From: Haloarcula litorea
GTDB taxonomy: Archaea; Halobacteriota; Halobacteria; Halobacteriales; Haloarculaceae
Assembly: GCF_029338195.1 (NCBI RefSeq)
Contig: NZ_CP119779.1
Coordinates: 2,914,001-2,978,000, forward strand
Length of the DNA: 64,000 nucleotides
Reading direction: 5' to 3'
Made by a program: the position numbers and the translations under genes. The notes below the pieces were generated by a model. The model worked only from the letters and a program-made list of their open reading frames with translations, was not told where the DNA came from and ran no database searches. Of this stretch, positions 48,540 through 56,475 are shown one piece after another; the stretch's first letter is position 1; every line of letters starts with the position of its first letter.

Positions 48540-49544
48540 ATGGACGACTCCCGGAACTCGGTCGGCCGCCGTCGGCTCCTCGCGGCGCTCTCGACGGCCG
48601 CCGCGGGCGCGTTCGCCGGCTGTCCGGGTTCCGTCGGCGTCACGGACAGCGCGGACGAGACCGGCCCGACCCCGGCACCGATCCCGACGACCGCGACGGA
48701 CGCGGCCCTGCCGCCCGACCTGGCCGCCGTCCCCTGCCCCCGGTTTCCCGGCGCGACCGTCGACGGCCAGCGCCGCTGTGGCCCGTTCGGTCCGGACGAC
48801 GGGATCGCCCTCCGGACCGCCGAGCGGCGGCCGCGGCTCCCCGCCGCCGCCCTCCGGTTCCGCTTCCGGAACGCCGGCGACGCCCCGCTGGCCGGCCTCT
48901 CGCCGCCGTGGTCGCTCCAGAAGTACGTCGACGGCCGGTGGCACGTCCTCTGGCCCGCACAGATCAGGTCGGGGACAGACAGCGCCGCAGCGGGGGGCCG
49001 TGAGCGTCGGACCTGGGAACTGGCGATCGACAACGGTGCCACCGACCGTCTCGACCCTCGTCGGGACCTCGACGTCACCCTCACCGGGGACGCGACGCGC
49101 ATCCCCGTCGCCGGCCTCGGCGGCGGCCGGTACGCCTTCGTCGTCGCCGGCTGGCTGGGAGGGATCGCCAGCGAACGCCCCGTGGCCGTCGGGGCGCGGT
49201 TCCTGCTCGACGGGCCGGCGCTGGACCTGCCGCTGACCGACGACGTCGAGCGCGCCGTCCGGAACGGGGCGACGACGCTGGTCGAGTCGGATCCCGGACT
49301 CGGTGAACGGGTGACCTACGTCCTCGAACCCGCGACGCCGGGGGCCGACGCCCCGACGTTGCTGGCGGAGCAGGCGATCCGCAACCCCCCGCTGCGGAAC
49401 CTGCTCTCGGCGTACTCCCCGGGTGCGGCACAGGTCCGGCTGCGGACACGGCGACACCCCGCCTTCCCGCCGCTCCCGGAACGGGCGTTCTCCTTCCGGG
49501 GGGCCGGTTTCGGCGTGTCCGTCGCCGGCGACGAGGACGAGTAG
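48540..49544 (+). CDS. Tat-exported lipoprotein, unknown function
   Basis: 334 residues from the ATG at 48540. Signal: GRRRLLAALSTAAAGAFAGC (twin-arginine, lipobox Cys28). Then a Thr/Pro-rich linker (TGPTPAPIPTTATDAA) and a beta-rich domain containing PRLPAAALRFRFRNAG, a segment like the Big/immunoglobulin-type proteins. Pattern: RTWELAIDNG followed by GGGRYAFVVAGWLGG. No catalytic residues recognised. Divergent from rqcH with 85 bases between them. Confidence 0.7.
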   Translation: MDDSRNSVGRRRLLAALSTAAAGAFAGCPGSVGVTDSADETGPTPAPIPTTATDAALPPDLAAVPCPRFPGATVDGQRRCGPFGPDDGIALRTAERRPRLPAAALRFRFRNAGDAPLAGLSPPWSLQKYVDGRWHVLWPAQIRSGTDSAAAGGRERRTWELAIDNGATDRLDPRRDLDVTLTGDATRIPVAGLGGGRYAFVVAGWLGGIASERPVAVGARFLLDGPALDLPLTDDVERAVRNGATTLVESDPGLGERVTYVLEPATPGADAPTLLAEQAIRNPPLRNLLSAYSPGAAQVRLRTRRHPAFPPLPERAFSFRGAGFGVSVAGDEDE

Positions 49545-49557
49545 CTCCCGACGCCCG

Positions 49558-50592
49558 TCACGGTCCGTTACCGATCCGTTCGCCGGCGTCCAGTCCGCTC
49601 CGGACCGCCGCGTGGAGGCGTGGCTCGCCGGCCACCCAGTCGCCGGCGAAGTAGAGGTCGTGGTCGGACGCGCCGGCGAGGGCTTCGGTGTCGACCCCGC
49701 CCTCGGGCTGGGAGTACCGCCAGTGCTGGTGGTCCGTCCAGTCGGGCTCGGTCAGCCGGTCGTCGCCCAGCAGGCGGGCCGTCCGCTCGGCGATAGCGTC
49801 CACCAGTCGGTCGGGGTGGTCGTCGTAGTTGGCGACCGACCAGGGCTCGTTCATCTGGACCAGCAGGAGCGACTCGCCGTCGGGGACGTGCCCGGCCTTG
49901 CACTCCTCGCGGCCCACCCAGCCGACGTCGTGGTCGCCGTCTGCGTTGATCGCCGCGTACCACGGCACGTCGAGTTCGAAGGGGTAGTGCAACACCCCCG
50001 CGACGACGGTCCGGTACGGGACCGACGCGATGGCCTGCCGGAGGTCCCGGCAGTCGTCGTGGTCCCAGCGGGCCTGTCCGAGCAGGTCCGCCGTCTGTGG
50101 CGCGGGGGGCGTCAGCAGGACGGCGTCGTACGCCCCCCGGTCGGTCCCGGCCGCGTCGACGACCTGCCAGCCGTCGTCGGTCCGATCCAGCGTGTCCACC
50201 CGGACGTCGCGCTCGACGGTCGCGTCGCTCTCGGCGAACAACCGCTTCGCCAGTTGGGTGATGCCGGCCTCGTAGGTCCACCGGCGACCCCCGTCGTCCC
50301 GTCCCTCGTGGACGTCGCCGTCGCGCTCGAACGCGTAGATCGGGTCGGAGACGTCGACGAGCCCGTCGGTCGGGAGCCGCTCGGTGACGAGTTCGGTCAC
50401 GCGCTCGTCGCCGTCGGTGAGGTAGTTCGCGCCGTACTCGTAGGTGCAGTCGCCCCGGCGGCGCGTGGCGGCGCGCCCGCAGACGCCGCCGCTCTTCTCG
50501 AGGACCGTCACCTCGACCGGTGCGTCCCGCAGCGCGTACGCCGCGCCGGCACCCGCGCCGCCCGCGCCGACGATGGCGACTCTCCCCGTCAT
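49558..50592 (-). CDS. FAD-dependent amine oxidase/renalase-like oxidoreductase
   Basis: 344 residues. N-terminal dinucleotide fold VAIVGAGGAGAGAAYAL (GxGxxG variant) with the acidic ribose-binding end VLEKSGGVCGRAATRRR, then a renalase/phytoene desaturase-like middle, and the C-terminal FAD motif LYFAGDWVAGEPRLHAAVRSG. Haloarchaeal relatives are annotated NAD(P)/FAD-dependent oxidoreductases; renalase oxidises misformed NAD(P)H isomers, which may apply here. Convergent with the lipoprotein gene. Confidence 0.8.
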   Translation of the reverse strand: MTGRVAIVGAGGAGAGAAYALRDAPVEVTVLEKSGGVCGRAATRRRGDCTYEYGANYLTDGDERVTELVTERLPTDGLVDVSDPIYAFERDGDVHEGRDDGGRRWTYEAGITQLAKRLFAESDATVERDVRVDTLDRTDDGWQVVDAAGTDRGAYDAVLLTPPAPQTADLLGQARWDHDDCRDLRQAIASVPYRTVVAGVLHYPFELDVPWYAAINADGDHDVGWVGREECKAGHVPDGESLLLVQMNEPWSVANYDDHPDRLVDAIAERTARLLGDDRLTEPDWTDHQHWRYSQPEGGVDTEALAGASDHDLYFAGDWVAGEPRLHAAVRSGLDAGERIGNGP

Positions 50593-50649
50593 ACGGATAC
50601 CGACGGCCGGTACGAGTAAATAAGCACCCCCGCGCCGGTCCGGCCGCGG

Positions 50650-51354
50650 TCAGACGCTGGCCGCCAGCGCGTCGAGGGCGTCGTCGCCGCCCGAGAGGAC
50701 CGGGTCGCCGTGTCCCATCGCGGCCACCTCGAACGGCGGGACCCGCTCGGCCAGCGCCGCGACGCTCTCGCGGAGCCGGTCCATATCGTAGGAATCGCCC
50801 CAGAACGGCGTCGTCAGGCCGCCGTCCTCCGCCCAGACGAGGTCGCCGAGGAACAGCGTCGCGGACGGTTCGTGGTGGTAGACCACGTGGCCGGGGTTGT
50901 GGCCCGGCGCGTGGTAGACGGTGAACCCACCGACGGTGTCGCCCTCCGAGACCGGGCGCAGCTCCAGGTCCGGCAGCGAGAACACCTGCCGGCTCACGCG
51001 GTGGAACAGCCCCTTGTGGTGGAGGAGATCGGGGTCGAGCCGCCCCTCCAGCAGATCCAGATCCGCTTCGCCGACGTACACCGGGCCGTCGAAGTCGGGG
51101 ACGAGGCGGTTGAGCCCGCCGACGTGGTCGAGGTCGTAGTGGGTCAGCAGCACCCGATCGAGATCGCTCATCCGGTAGTCGAGGGCCGCGAGTTCGTCGC
51201 CGATCGAGGGTTCGTTCCACCACAGGCCGGTGTCGACGAGGGTCAGTCCGTCGCCCCCGTAGGCGGACTCGTCGACGAGGTAGGCGTTCGAGGCAAGCGG
51301 CGTCACGAGGCCCAGCTCCAGCAGCCACACCCCGTCGGCCAGTCGTCGCACCAT
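50650..51354 (-). CDS. MBL-fold metallo-hydrolase with THYDLDH motif
   Basis: 234 residues. MBL fold with LTHYDLDHVGGL in place of THxHxDH: the second metal-binding histidine is Asp. Other ligands are present: HAPGHNPGHVVYH (third histidine region), LFLGDLVW (bridging Asp) and AMGHGDPV (last His). This is the glyoxalase II/lactonase-like branch. A His-to-Asp change may lower metal binding at site one, or use Asp as ligand, as in some known variants. Substrate unknown. Confidence 0.78.
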   Translation of the reverse strand: MVRRLADGVWLLELGLVTPLASNAYLVDESAYGGDGLTLVDTGLWWNEPSIGDELAALDYRMSDLDRVLLTHYDLDHVGGLNRLVPDFDGPVYVGEADLDLLEGRLDPDLLHHKGLFHRVSRQVFSLPDLELRPVSEGDTVGGFTVYHAPGHNPGHVVYHHEPSATLFLGDLVWAEDGGLTTPFWGDSYDMDRLRESVAALAERVPPFEVAAMGHGDPVLSGGDDALDALAASV

Positions 51355-51441
51355 ACGCCTCGAAGGGGCCGAGGCAGCAAAACGTCGCCGGCCGACGGCG
51401 ATCCTCAAGGCCTTTCGCAGCGGCGACCCAACTCCGGCTCG

Positions 51442-51813
51442 GTGAACCGTCCGAACCTCCTCGCCGGCGTGCTCTGCCTCGGCGGCGTCGGCCTGCTCGC
51501 GGCCGCCTTCGGCCCCGGCGTGCTGACCGCCGGCGTCGGGAGCGCGGCGTTCGCCGCCCTCCTCGGACTCGCCGGGGTGCTGTTCCTCGCCGCCGCCACC
51601 GGTGGGACCGTCGATGTGGGTGGCCGCACCGTCGACGTCCACGACTGCAGCGGCCTCGGCGACGTCACCGTCGGCCTCGCGCTGCTGGGCGGGCTGGCGA
51701 GTCCGCCGGCCGGCGTCGAAGGGGTGGTCTACGCGGCGCTGGTCGTCACCGGTGCGACGAGCGCGGTCCTGTTCGGCGTCGTCGGGCTCGCCGAGAAGTA
51801 CGGGTGGCTCTGA
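51442..51813 (+). CDS. Four-span membrane protein, 123 aa
   Basis: 123 residues from a GTG at 51442 (no in-frame ATG near). About four membrane helices: LLAGVLCLGGVGLLAAAFGP, SAAFAALLGLAGVLFLAAA, a third around VTVGLALLGGLA, and a fourth near GVVYAALVVTGATSAVLFGV. A short polar loop (VDVGGRTVDVHDCSGLGD) separates pairs. Not recognised. Possible operon partners are absent; it is convergent with elp3. Confidence 0.6.
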   Translation: MNRPNLLAGVLCLGGVGLLAAAFGPGVLTAGVGSAAFAALLGLAGVLFLAAATGGTVDVGGRTVDVHDCSGLGDVTVGLALLGGLASPPAGVEGVVYAALVVTGATSAVLFGVVGLAEKYGWL

Positions 51814-51834
51814 GGAGGCTGCGTCCGACGCTTC

Positions 51835-53499
51835 TCAGGCCAGCCGCTTGGAGACGTACGGCCCGTCCTGCTCGTACCCGAGCTTCTCCCGGTAGTACTG
51901 CCGGACGCCGACCCCCGAGATGACCGCGAGCTTCGAGAAGCCGGCGTCGCGGGCCAGTTCCTCCGCCTTCGCGAGCAGGCGCTTCCCGTAGCCGCGGTGC
52001 TGGTGGTCGTCCTCGCCGGCGGCCTGGCCGACGCCGACGGAGCTCCCGTAGACGTGGAGCTCCCGGACCAGCGCGGCGTCGTCGAGTTCCGCCCGCACGG
52101 GGTCGTTCGGGAACCGGAGCCGGCAGAAGCCCACGAGCACGTCGTTGTCGAAGTCCTCGAAGGAGACGAAGTGTTCCGTGCCGCCGCAGGCCTCGTAGGT
52201 CAGCACGTCCAGTCCGACGTCCTCGGCGACCTCGTCGCTGTGGCCGGCCTCCCGACAGCGGATGCAGTCGCAGGTCCAGCCGTGTTTCTCCATCTCCTTC
52301 CAGGCGAGCTGGCGGAGGTTCGACTTCCAGACGCCGCCCTCGATGAAGTCCGCCGGGATGTCCCGCTGGACCCGCTGGAGCCGGGTGTACCGGGGGATCA
52401 TGTCCTTGATCTCGGCGACGAGTTCGGCGGCCTCGTCGTTGTCCAGCGGCTCGAACTCGTCGCGCTCCCACCAGTCGTAGGTGACCGTGCCGGGGACCAC
52501 GAGCGTCGGGTAGATCTTGAGGTAGTCGGGCTTCCACCGGGTCTCCGAGAAGATGCGCCGGAAGTCCTCCAGCACCATCTCCTTGGACATCCCGGGCTGG
52601 CCCGGCATCATGTGGAAGCCGACTTTGAACGCGGCGTCCCGGAGCCGCCGGTTGGCGTCGATGGAGGCCTGGACGCCGTGACCGCGGTGCATCTCGCGGT
52701 TGATGCGCTCGAAGGTGGTCTGGACGCCCACCTCGACCTTCGTCCCGCCGAGCCTGAGCATCCGGTCGATCTGCTCGGGGTCGCACCAGTCGGGCTTTGT
52801 CTCGAAGGTGGTGGCGACGTTGCGCACGTCGGCCGTCTCGTTCTCCGCGATCACGTCCTCCAGGTAGCGGAACTCGTACTCTTCCGGGGACTGGGCGAAG
52901 CTCTCGCCCTCCGCCGGGCTGGGGTCGGCCTCGGGGTCGAAGTCGTTCATCGCCTCCAAGCAGCGCTTGACGAACCACTCCTGGTAGTCGTGGCTGCGGG
53001 CGGTCATCGTCCCGCCCATCACGATGAGCTCGGCCTTGTCGACGGGGTGGCCGATCTCCCGCAGTTGGTTCAGCCGCAGCGTCACCTGCCCGTACGGGTC
53101 GTAGTCGTTCTGCTCGCCGCGGGCCGCGGCGGGCTCGTGGCCAGTGTAGGACTGGGCCGAGGAGAACTCCGAGTCCGGGCCGCCCGGGCAGTAGAGGCAC
53201 TTCCCGTGGGGACAGCGGTGGGGCGAAGTCATCACGGCGATGGGCGAGACGCCCGAGGCCGTCCGGACGGGCTTGCGCTGGAGCACCTCCTCCAGGACCT
53301 CCCGGTGCTCCTGTGGCGCGTAGTCCAGCAGCTCGGAGTTCTTGGGCACCTTCGGAGCCGAGAACTCCCGGCAGACCTCCATCTTCGCCTGCTCGACGTC
53401 GTCGCGCTCGACCTCGCCGGCGAGGATGCGGTCGACCAGCTCCGCACACACCTGCTGGAAGGCCTCCGTCTCCTCGGGGTCGGGCGTCTCGGTGCTCAT
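51835..53499 (-). CDS. elp3: Elp3, tRNA uridine(34) carboxymethyl-type radical SAM acetyltransferase
   Basis: 554 residues. Radical SAM cluster motif RCPHGKCLYCPGG (Cys96, Cys101, Cys104), conserved PDSEFSSAQSYTGHEPAA, and a C-terminal GNAT domain (about 400-554) with VGVGQAAGEDDHQHRGYGKR, the acetyl-CoA loop. Archaeal Elp3 works alone, without other Elongator subunits, adding a carboxymethyl precursor to U34 in tRNA anticodons. Length and both domains are complete. Confidence 0.95.
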   Translation of the reverse strand: MSTETPDPEETEAFQQVCAELVDRILAGEVERDDVEQAKMEVCREFSAPKVPKNSELLDYAPQEHREVLEEVLQRKPVRTASGVSPIAVMTSPHRCPHGKCLYCPGGPDSEFSSAQSYTGHEPAAARGEQNDYDPYGQVTLRLNQLREIGHPVDKAELIVMGGTMTARSHDYQEWFVKRCLEAMNDFDPEADPSPAEGESFAQSPEEYEFRYLEDVIAENETADVRNVATTFETKPDWCDPEQIDRMLRLGGTKVEVGVQTTFERINREMHRGHGVQASIDANRRLRDAAFKVGFHMMPGQPGMSKEMVLEDFRRIFSETRWKPDYLKIYPTLVVPGTVTYDWWERDEFEPLDNDEAAELVAEIKDMIPRYTRLQRVQRDIPADFIEGGVWKSNLRQLAWKEMEKHGWTCDCIRCREAGHSDEVAEDVGLDVLTYEACGGTEHFVSFEDFDNDVLVGFCRLRFPNDPVRAELDDAALVRELHVYGSSVGVGQAAGEDDHQHRGYGKRLLAKAEELARDAGFSKLAVISGVGVRQYYREKLGYEQDGPYVSKRLA

Positions 53500-53556
53500 C
53501 GGGGTTGCTCGGGTGTCGTCGTCTCGCGCGAATAAGCGTGTCGCTCGCCGCGGGGA

Positions 53557-55272
53557 TCAGTCGTCGCTCGCGCTGCCCTCGCCCAGCGACTGGACGTCCA
53601 GCCCGTACTCCTCGGCCCGGTTGCGCCAGAACTCCTCGTATCCCTCCTCGGTCTCCGAGACGGTGCGCTGTCCGTCCTGCACGCGGTCGATCTTGATGTC
53701 GACCTCCTCGATGAGCCGCTCCGCGACGTCGTTCGAGAGGACGCCGTTGCGCATCGCGTCCATCAGCACGCTCTTCTCCCGTTGCAGGACCTGGCGCTCG
53801 CCGGAGAGGATCTGCTCCTGGCGGAGCTCGGGGTTGTTCTCCATCAGCGTCGCGATGGCCTCGCTCAGCTGCTCTTTCTCCCGGCTGTACTCGGACTCGA
53901 ACTCGTCGTAGACGCCCTGCGGGATCGCGCCGTCGGCGTGGAGTTCCTCCGCGGCCTCCAGCGCGGCGTCGACGGCCCGCGCCCGCCCGACCAGCAGCTC
54001 GAACAGCTCCTTGGAGTCGCTCCGGGTGACGATGTCCAGCCGGTCGAGGAGGTTCGACATCGTGAGCCCCTGGACGACCAGCGAGAACGCGGCGACGCCG
54101 AACACCATCGCGCGCAGTTCGGTCCGCAGCGGCGTCTCCGGCGGCAGGCCCAGCACCAGCGCGATCGGGATCGACGCGTGGAGGCCACCCCAGACCATCA
54201 CGTGCTGGTACGTGAACGGGACCGCCGGCTCGGTGAGGCGGTTCGCGACGGCCGAGAGCGGGTAGACGACGGCGGCCCGACCGGCCAGCACCAGCGGGAT
54301 CGCGACGGCGATGAGGTGGGCGTTCCCGACCAGCTGCGCCAGCGGCGTCGTCACGCCGATCATCAGGAAGATGAACGTGTTGACGATGAACGCGGCCGTC
54401 TCCCAGGTGTTGAACACCGCGATCTTCGTCTGCGGGCTCATCGCGTACTCCGCGCCCTGATTGCCGATGAACAGGCCCGCGACGACGCAGGCGATGACGC
54501 CCGAGAGGTGAAAGCCCAGCACGTCCGCGGCGTAGTGTTCCGCCAGCAGGAACGACCCGTACGCGAGGATGATCGTCAGCACGATCTCGGTCATCTGGTC
54601 GTCCAGTTCGTTCATCACCGAGTAGGTGAGGACGCCGAGGGCGAGGCCGACGAGCAGGCCGCCCCCCGAGACAAGCGCGATGTCGACGAGCAGGCCCCCG
54701 ATGCCGGCGACGGTGAACAGCTCCTCGGTCCCGGACCCGCTGACGACGTAGCCCAGCAGCGCCGAGAACAGCACGACTCCGACCCCGTCGTTGACGAGGC
54801 TCTCGCCCTCGACCAGCACGGAGAGGCGGTCGGGCGCGCCCAGTTCCTCGAACAGCGCCAGCACGGAGACGGGGTCGGTCGGCAGGATCATCGCGGCGAA
54901 CAGCAGCGCGAGCAGGAGCGAGAAGCCGGGGAACAGCTGCGCCCCGACGAAGCCGACCAGCGAGACCGAGGTCAGGAGGCCGACGATCGCCAGCAGCAGT
55001 ATCGGCAGGAGGTTCCGGCGCAGTCGCTCCAGGTCCGTCGTCGCCGCGCCCTCGAACAGCAGCGGCGGGAGCAAGACGAGCAGGATGAGATCGTGAGAGA
55101 GCTGGATCTCGACGGTGACGCCGATCACGGAGGCGACGAACCCGGCGATGAGCAGGGCGATCGTGTAGGGGAACCGACCCACCTTCGCGACGAACACGCC
55201 GACCCCGGCCGCGATGATGAAGACGGCCAAGAGGTCGGCCAACAGATCGACTGGGATGCCTCCCTGTGCCAT
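53557..55272 (-). CDS. Na+/H+ antiporter, CPA1/NhaP type
   Basis: 571 residues. About 12 membrane helices. The CPA1 features are visible: LLPPLLFEGAATTDLERLRRN (fourth helix region), the ion-binding ILPTDPVSVLALFEELG with the Asp of helix five, and LLVEGESLVNDGVG (helix six). The C-terminal 170 residues are cytoplasmic and helical, with acidic coiled-coil stretches that may sense pH or Na+. Exports Na+ in exchange for H+, important in high salt. TTAACT about 26 bases before the ATG supports a leaderless start. Confidence 0.9.
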   Translation of the reverse strand: MAQGGIPVDLLADLLAVFIIAAGVGVFVAKVGRFPYTIALLIAGFVASVIGVTVEIQLSHDLILLVLLPPLLFEGAATTDLERLRRNLLPILLLAIVGLLTSVSLVGFVGAQLFPGFSLLLALLFAAMILPTDPVSVLALFEELGAPDRLSVLVEGESLVNDGVGVVLFSALLGYVVSGSGTEELFTVAGIGGLLVDIALVSGGGLLVGLALGVLTYSVMNELDDQMTEIVLTIILAYGSFLLAEHYAADVLGFHLSGVIACVVAGLFIGNQGAEYAMSPQTKIAVFNTWETAAFIVNTFIFLMIGVTTPLAQLVGNAHLIAVAIPLVLAGRAAVVYPLSAVANRLTEPAVPFTYQHVMVWGGLHASIPIALVLGLPPETPLRTELRAMVFGVAAFSLVVQGLTMSNLLDRLDIVTRSDSKELFELLVGRARAVDAALEAAEELHADGAIPQGVYDEFESEYSREKEQLSEAIATLMENNPELRQEQILSGERQVLQREKSVLMDAMRNGVLSNDVAERLIEEVDIKIDRVQDGQRTVSETEEGYEEFWRNRAEEYGLDVQSLGEGSASDD

Positions 55273-55474
55273 TGTCCGCGTTCCGGCGGTGAGTCAGTTA
55301 AGTCTGCTCACCGCGTGTGCAACCCCGCACTCTCGTGGGCGGGCGAGCCACGCGGTCAGCGACGAGCGATCGCGGTCCCGGGCGGACGGTAGCGTCGGAC
55401 TACCGCGCTCGGCGGCGACGACCATCCGCGTTGCCGGCGGCTAACTTTGCGCACGTACCGTGAACCTCCGCGGG

Positions 55475-55927
55475 ATGTACGAGCGACTGCTGCTGCCCTA
55501 CGACGGGAGCAACGAGGGTCGACGCGGCGTCGAGCACGGGATCGAGCTGGCGGCGGCGCTGGGCGCGACGGTCCACGCGCTGTACGTCGCAAAACTGCCG
55601 GACGCGCCACGGGCGCTGTACTACGACGAGGACGAGGACGAACTGATCGAGCGGTTCCGTGACCACGGCGAGGAACTCACCGCCGAGGTCGCCGAGATGG
55701 CCGAGGCGGCCGGCGTCGACTGCGTCACCGCGGTGACGTTCGACAGTCCCGCGGCGGGTATCGTCGAGTACGCCGAGGAGGAGGGGATGGACGCAATCGT
55801 GATGGGGAGCGCATACACCGGGGCGCTCCGGGCGCTGCTGGGCAACACGACGGACAAGGTCGTCCGCAGCGCCACCGTCCCGGTCATCACCCACCGGATA
55901 CGGCAACACGAGCCGGACGGCGACTGA
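55475..55927 (+). CDS. Universal stress protein (UspA family)
   Basis: 150 residues from the ATG at 55475 (MYERLLLPYDGSNEGRRG, the family start; the GTG at 55460 would add five residues). The nucleotide-binding loop is the variant MGSAYTGALRALLGNTTDKV followed by VRSATVPVITHR, close to the ATP-binding G2xG9xG(S/T) motif. Family members bind ATP or other nucleotides and respond to stress. Alone in this region; the 202 bases upstream to the antiporter gene hold no other gene. Confidence 0.88.
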   Translation: MYERLLLPYDGSNEGRRGVEHGIELAAALGATVHALYVAKLPDAPRALYYDEDEDELIERFRDHGEELTAEVAEMAEAAGVDCVTAVTFDSPAAGIVEYAEEEGMDAIVMGSAYTGALRALLGNTTDKVVRSATVPVITHRIRQHEPDGD

Positions 55928-55946
55928 CCGGGGCGCGTCTCCCCCG

Positions 55947-56435
55947 CTACTCGTCCCAGTACTCCATCTCCGCGTCGCGGTCCAGATACGTCGACAGCGA
56001 CCGCTCGGCGCTGTCGCCGCCCGGTGCGGCCCCGGCGTACAGCCCGACCATCCCCCGGTCCGGGTACACCGTGACGTCCGGCTCGTCCATCGTCGACACC
56101 ATCAGCAAGGAGAGCCCGTCGTCGCCGGCGGCCAGTTCGTGGGCGCTCTCCTCGCCGGCCGGCAGCGCGACGTAGTCGCCCGGTTCGAGGGCGTGTTCCT
56201 CGGCGTCGGGACCGAGCCAGAGCGTGCCGCCGCCCTCGCGGACGAAGAGCGCCTCCTCGTTGCCCTCGTGGTAGTGCCGGAGCCAGAGCTTCTTGCCGGG
56301 CGGGACCTCGTAGAGGCTCGCGCCGAGTTCCTCGCCGCCGGCGGCGGCCCCGATCTGCTTGCGCTCGAACGTCCGGTCGCCGTGCTCGTAGTCGGTCGCC
56401 TCCAGATCGCCCTCGTTGACGGGGCCGTCGCTCAT
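55947..56435 (-). CDS. Cupin domain protein
   Basis: 162 residues. Cupin motif 1 is visible: GKKLWLRHYHEGNEEALFVREGG (His and Glu ligands in HYHEGNEE), and motif 2 near YVALPAGEESAHELAAGDDG (His). A single-domain cupin with an N-terminal arm (FERKQIGAAAGGEELGASL). The metal and substrate are unknown; many such proteins bind sugars or small acids. Convergent with the universal stress protein gene, 19 bases apart. Confidence 0.82.
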   Translation of the reverse strand: MSDGPVNEGDLEATDYEHGDRTFERKQIGAAAGGEELGASLYEVPPGKKLWLRHYHEGNEEALFVREGGGTLWLGPDAEEHALEPGDYVALPAGEESAHELAAGDDGLSLLMVSTMDEPDVTVYPDRGMVGLYAGAAPGGDSAERSLSTYLDRDAEMEYWDE

Positions 56436-56475
56436 ACCCGAACGCAGGGCTGGACCGCTGAAAAAGCCCGCTCCT

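Noticed and set aside
46826-49003. 725-codon open frame opposite rqcH
   Set aside because: Shadow of rqcH; no initiation signal and low-complexity Val/Leu/Arg/Asp translation.
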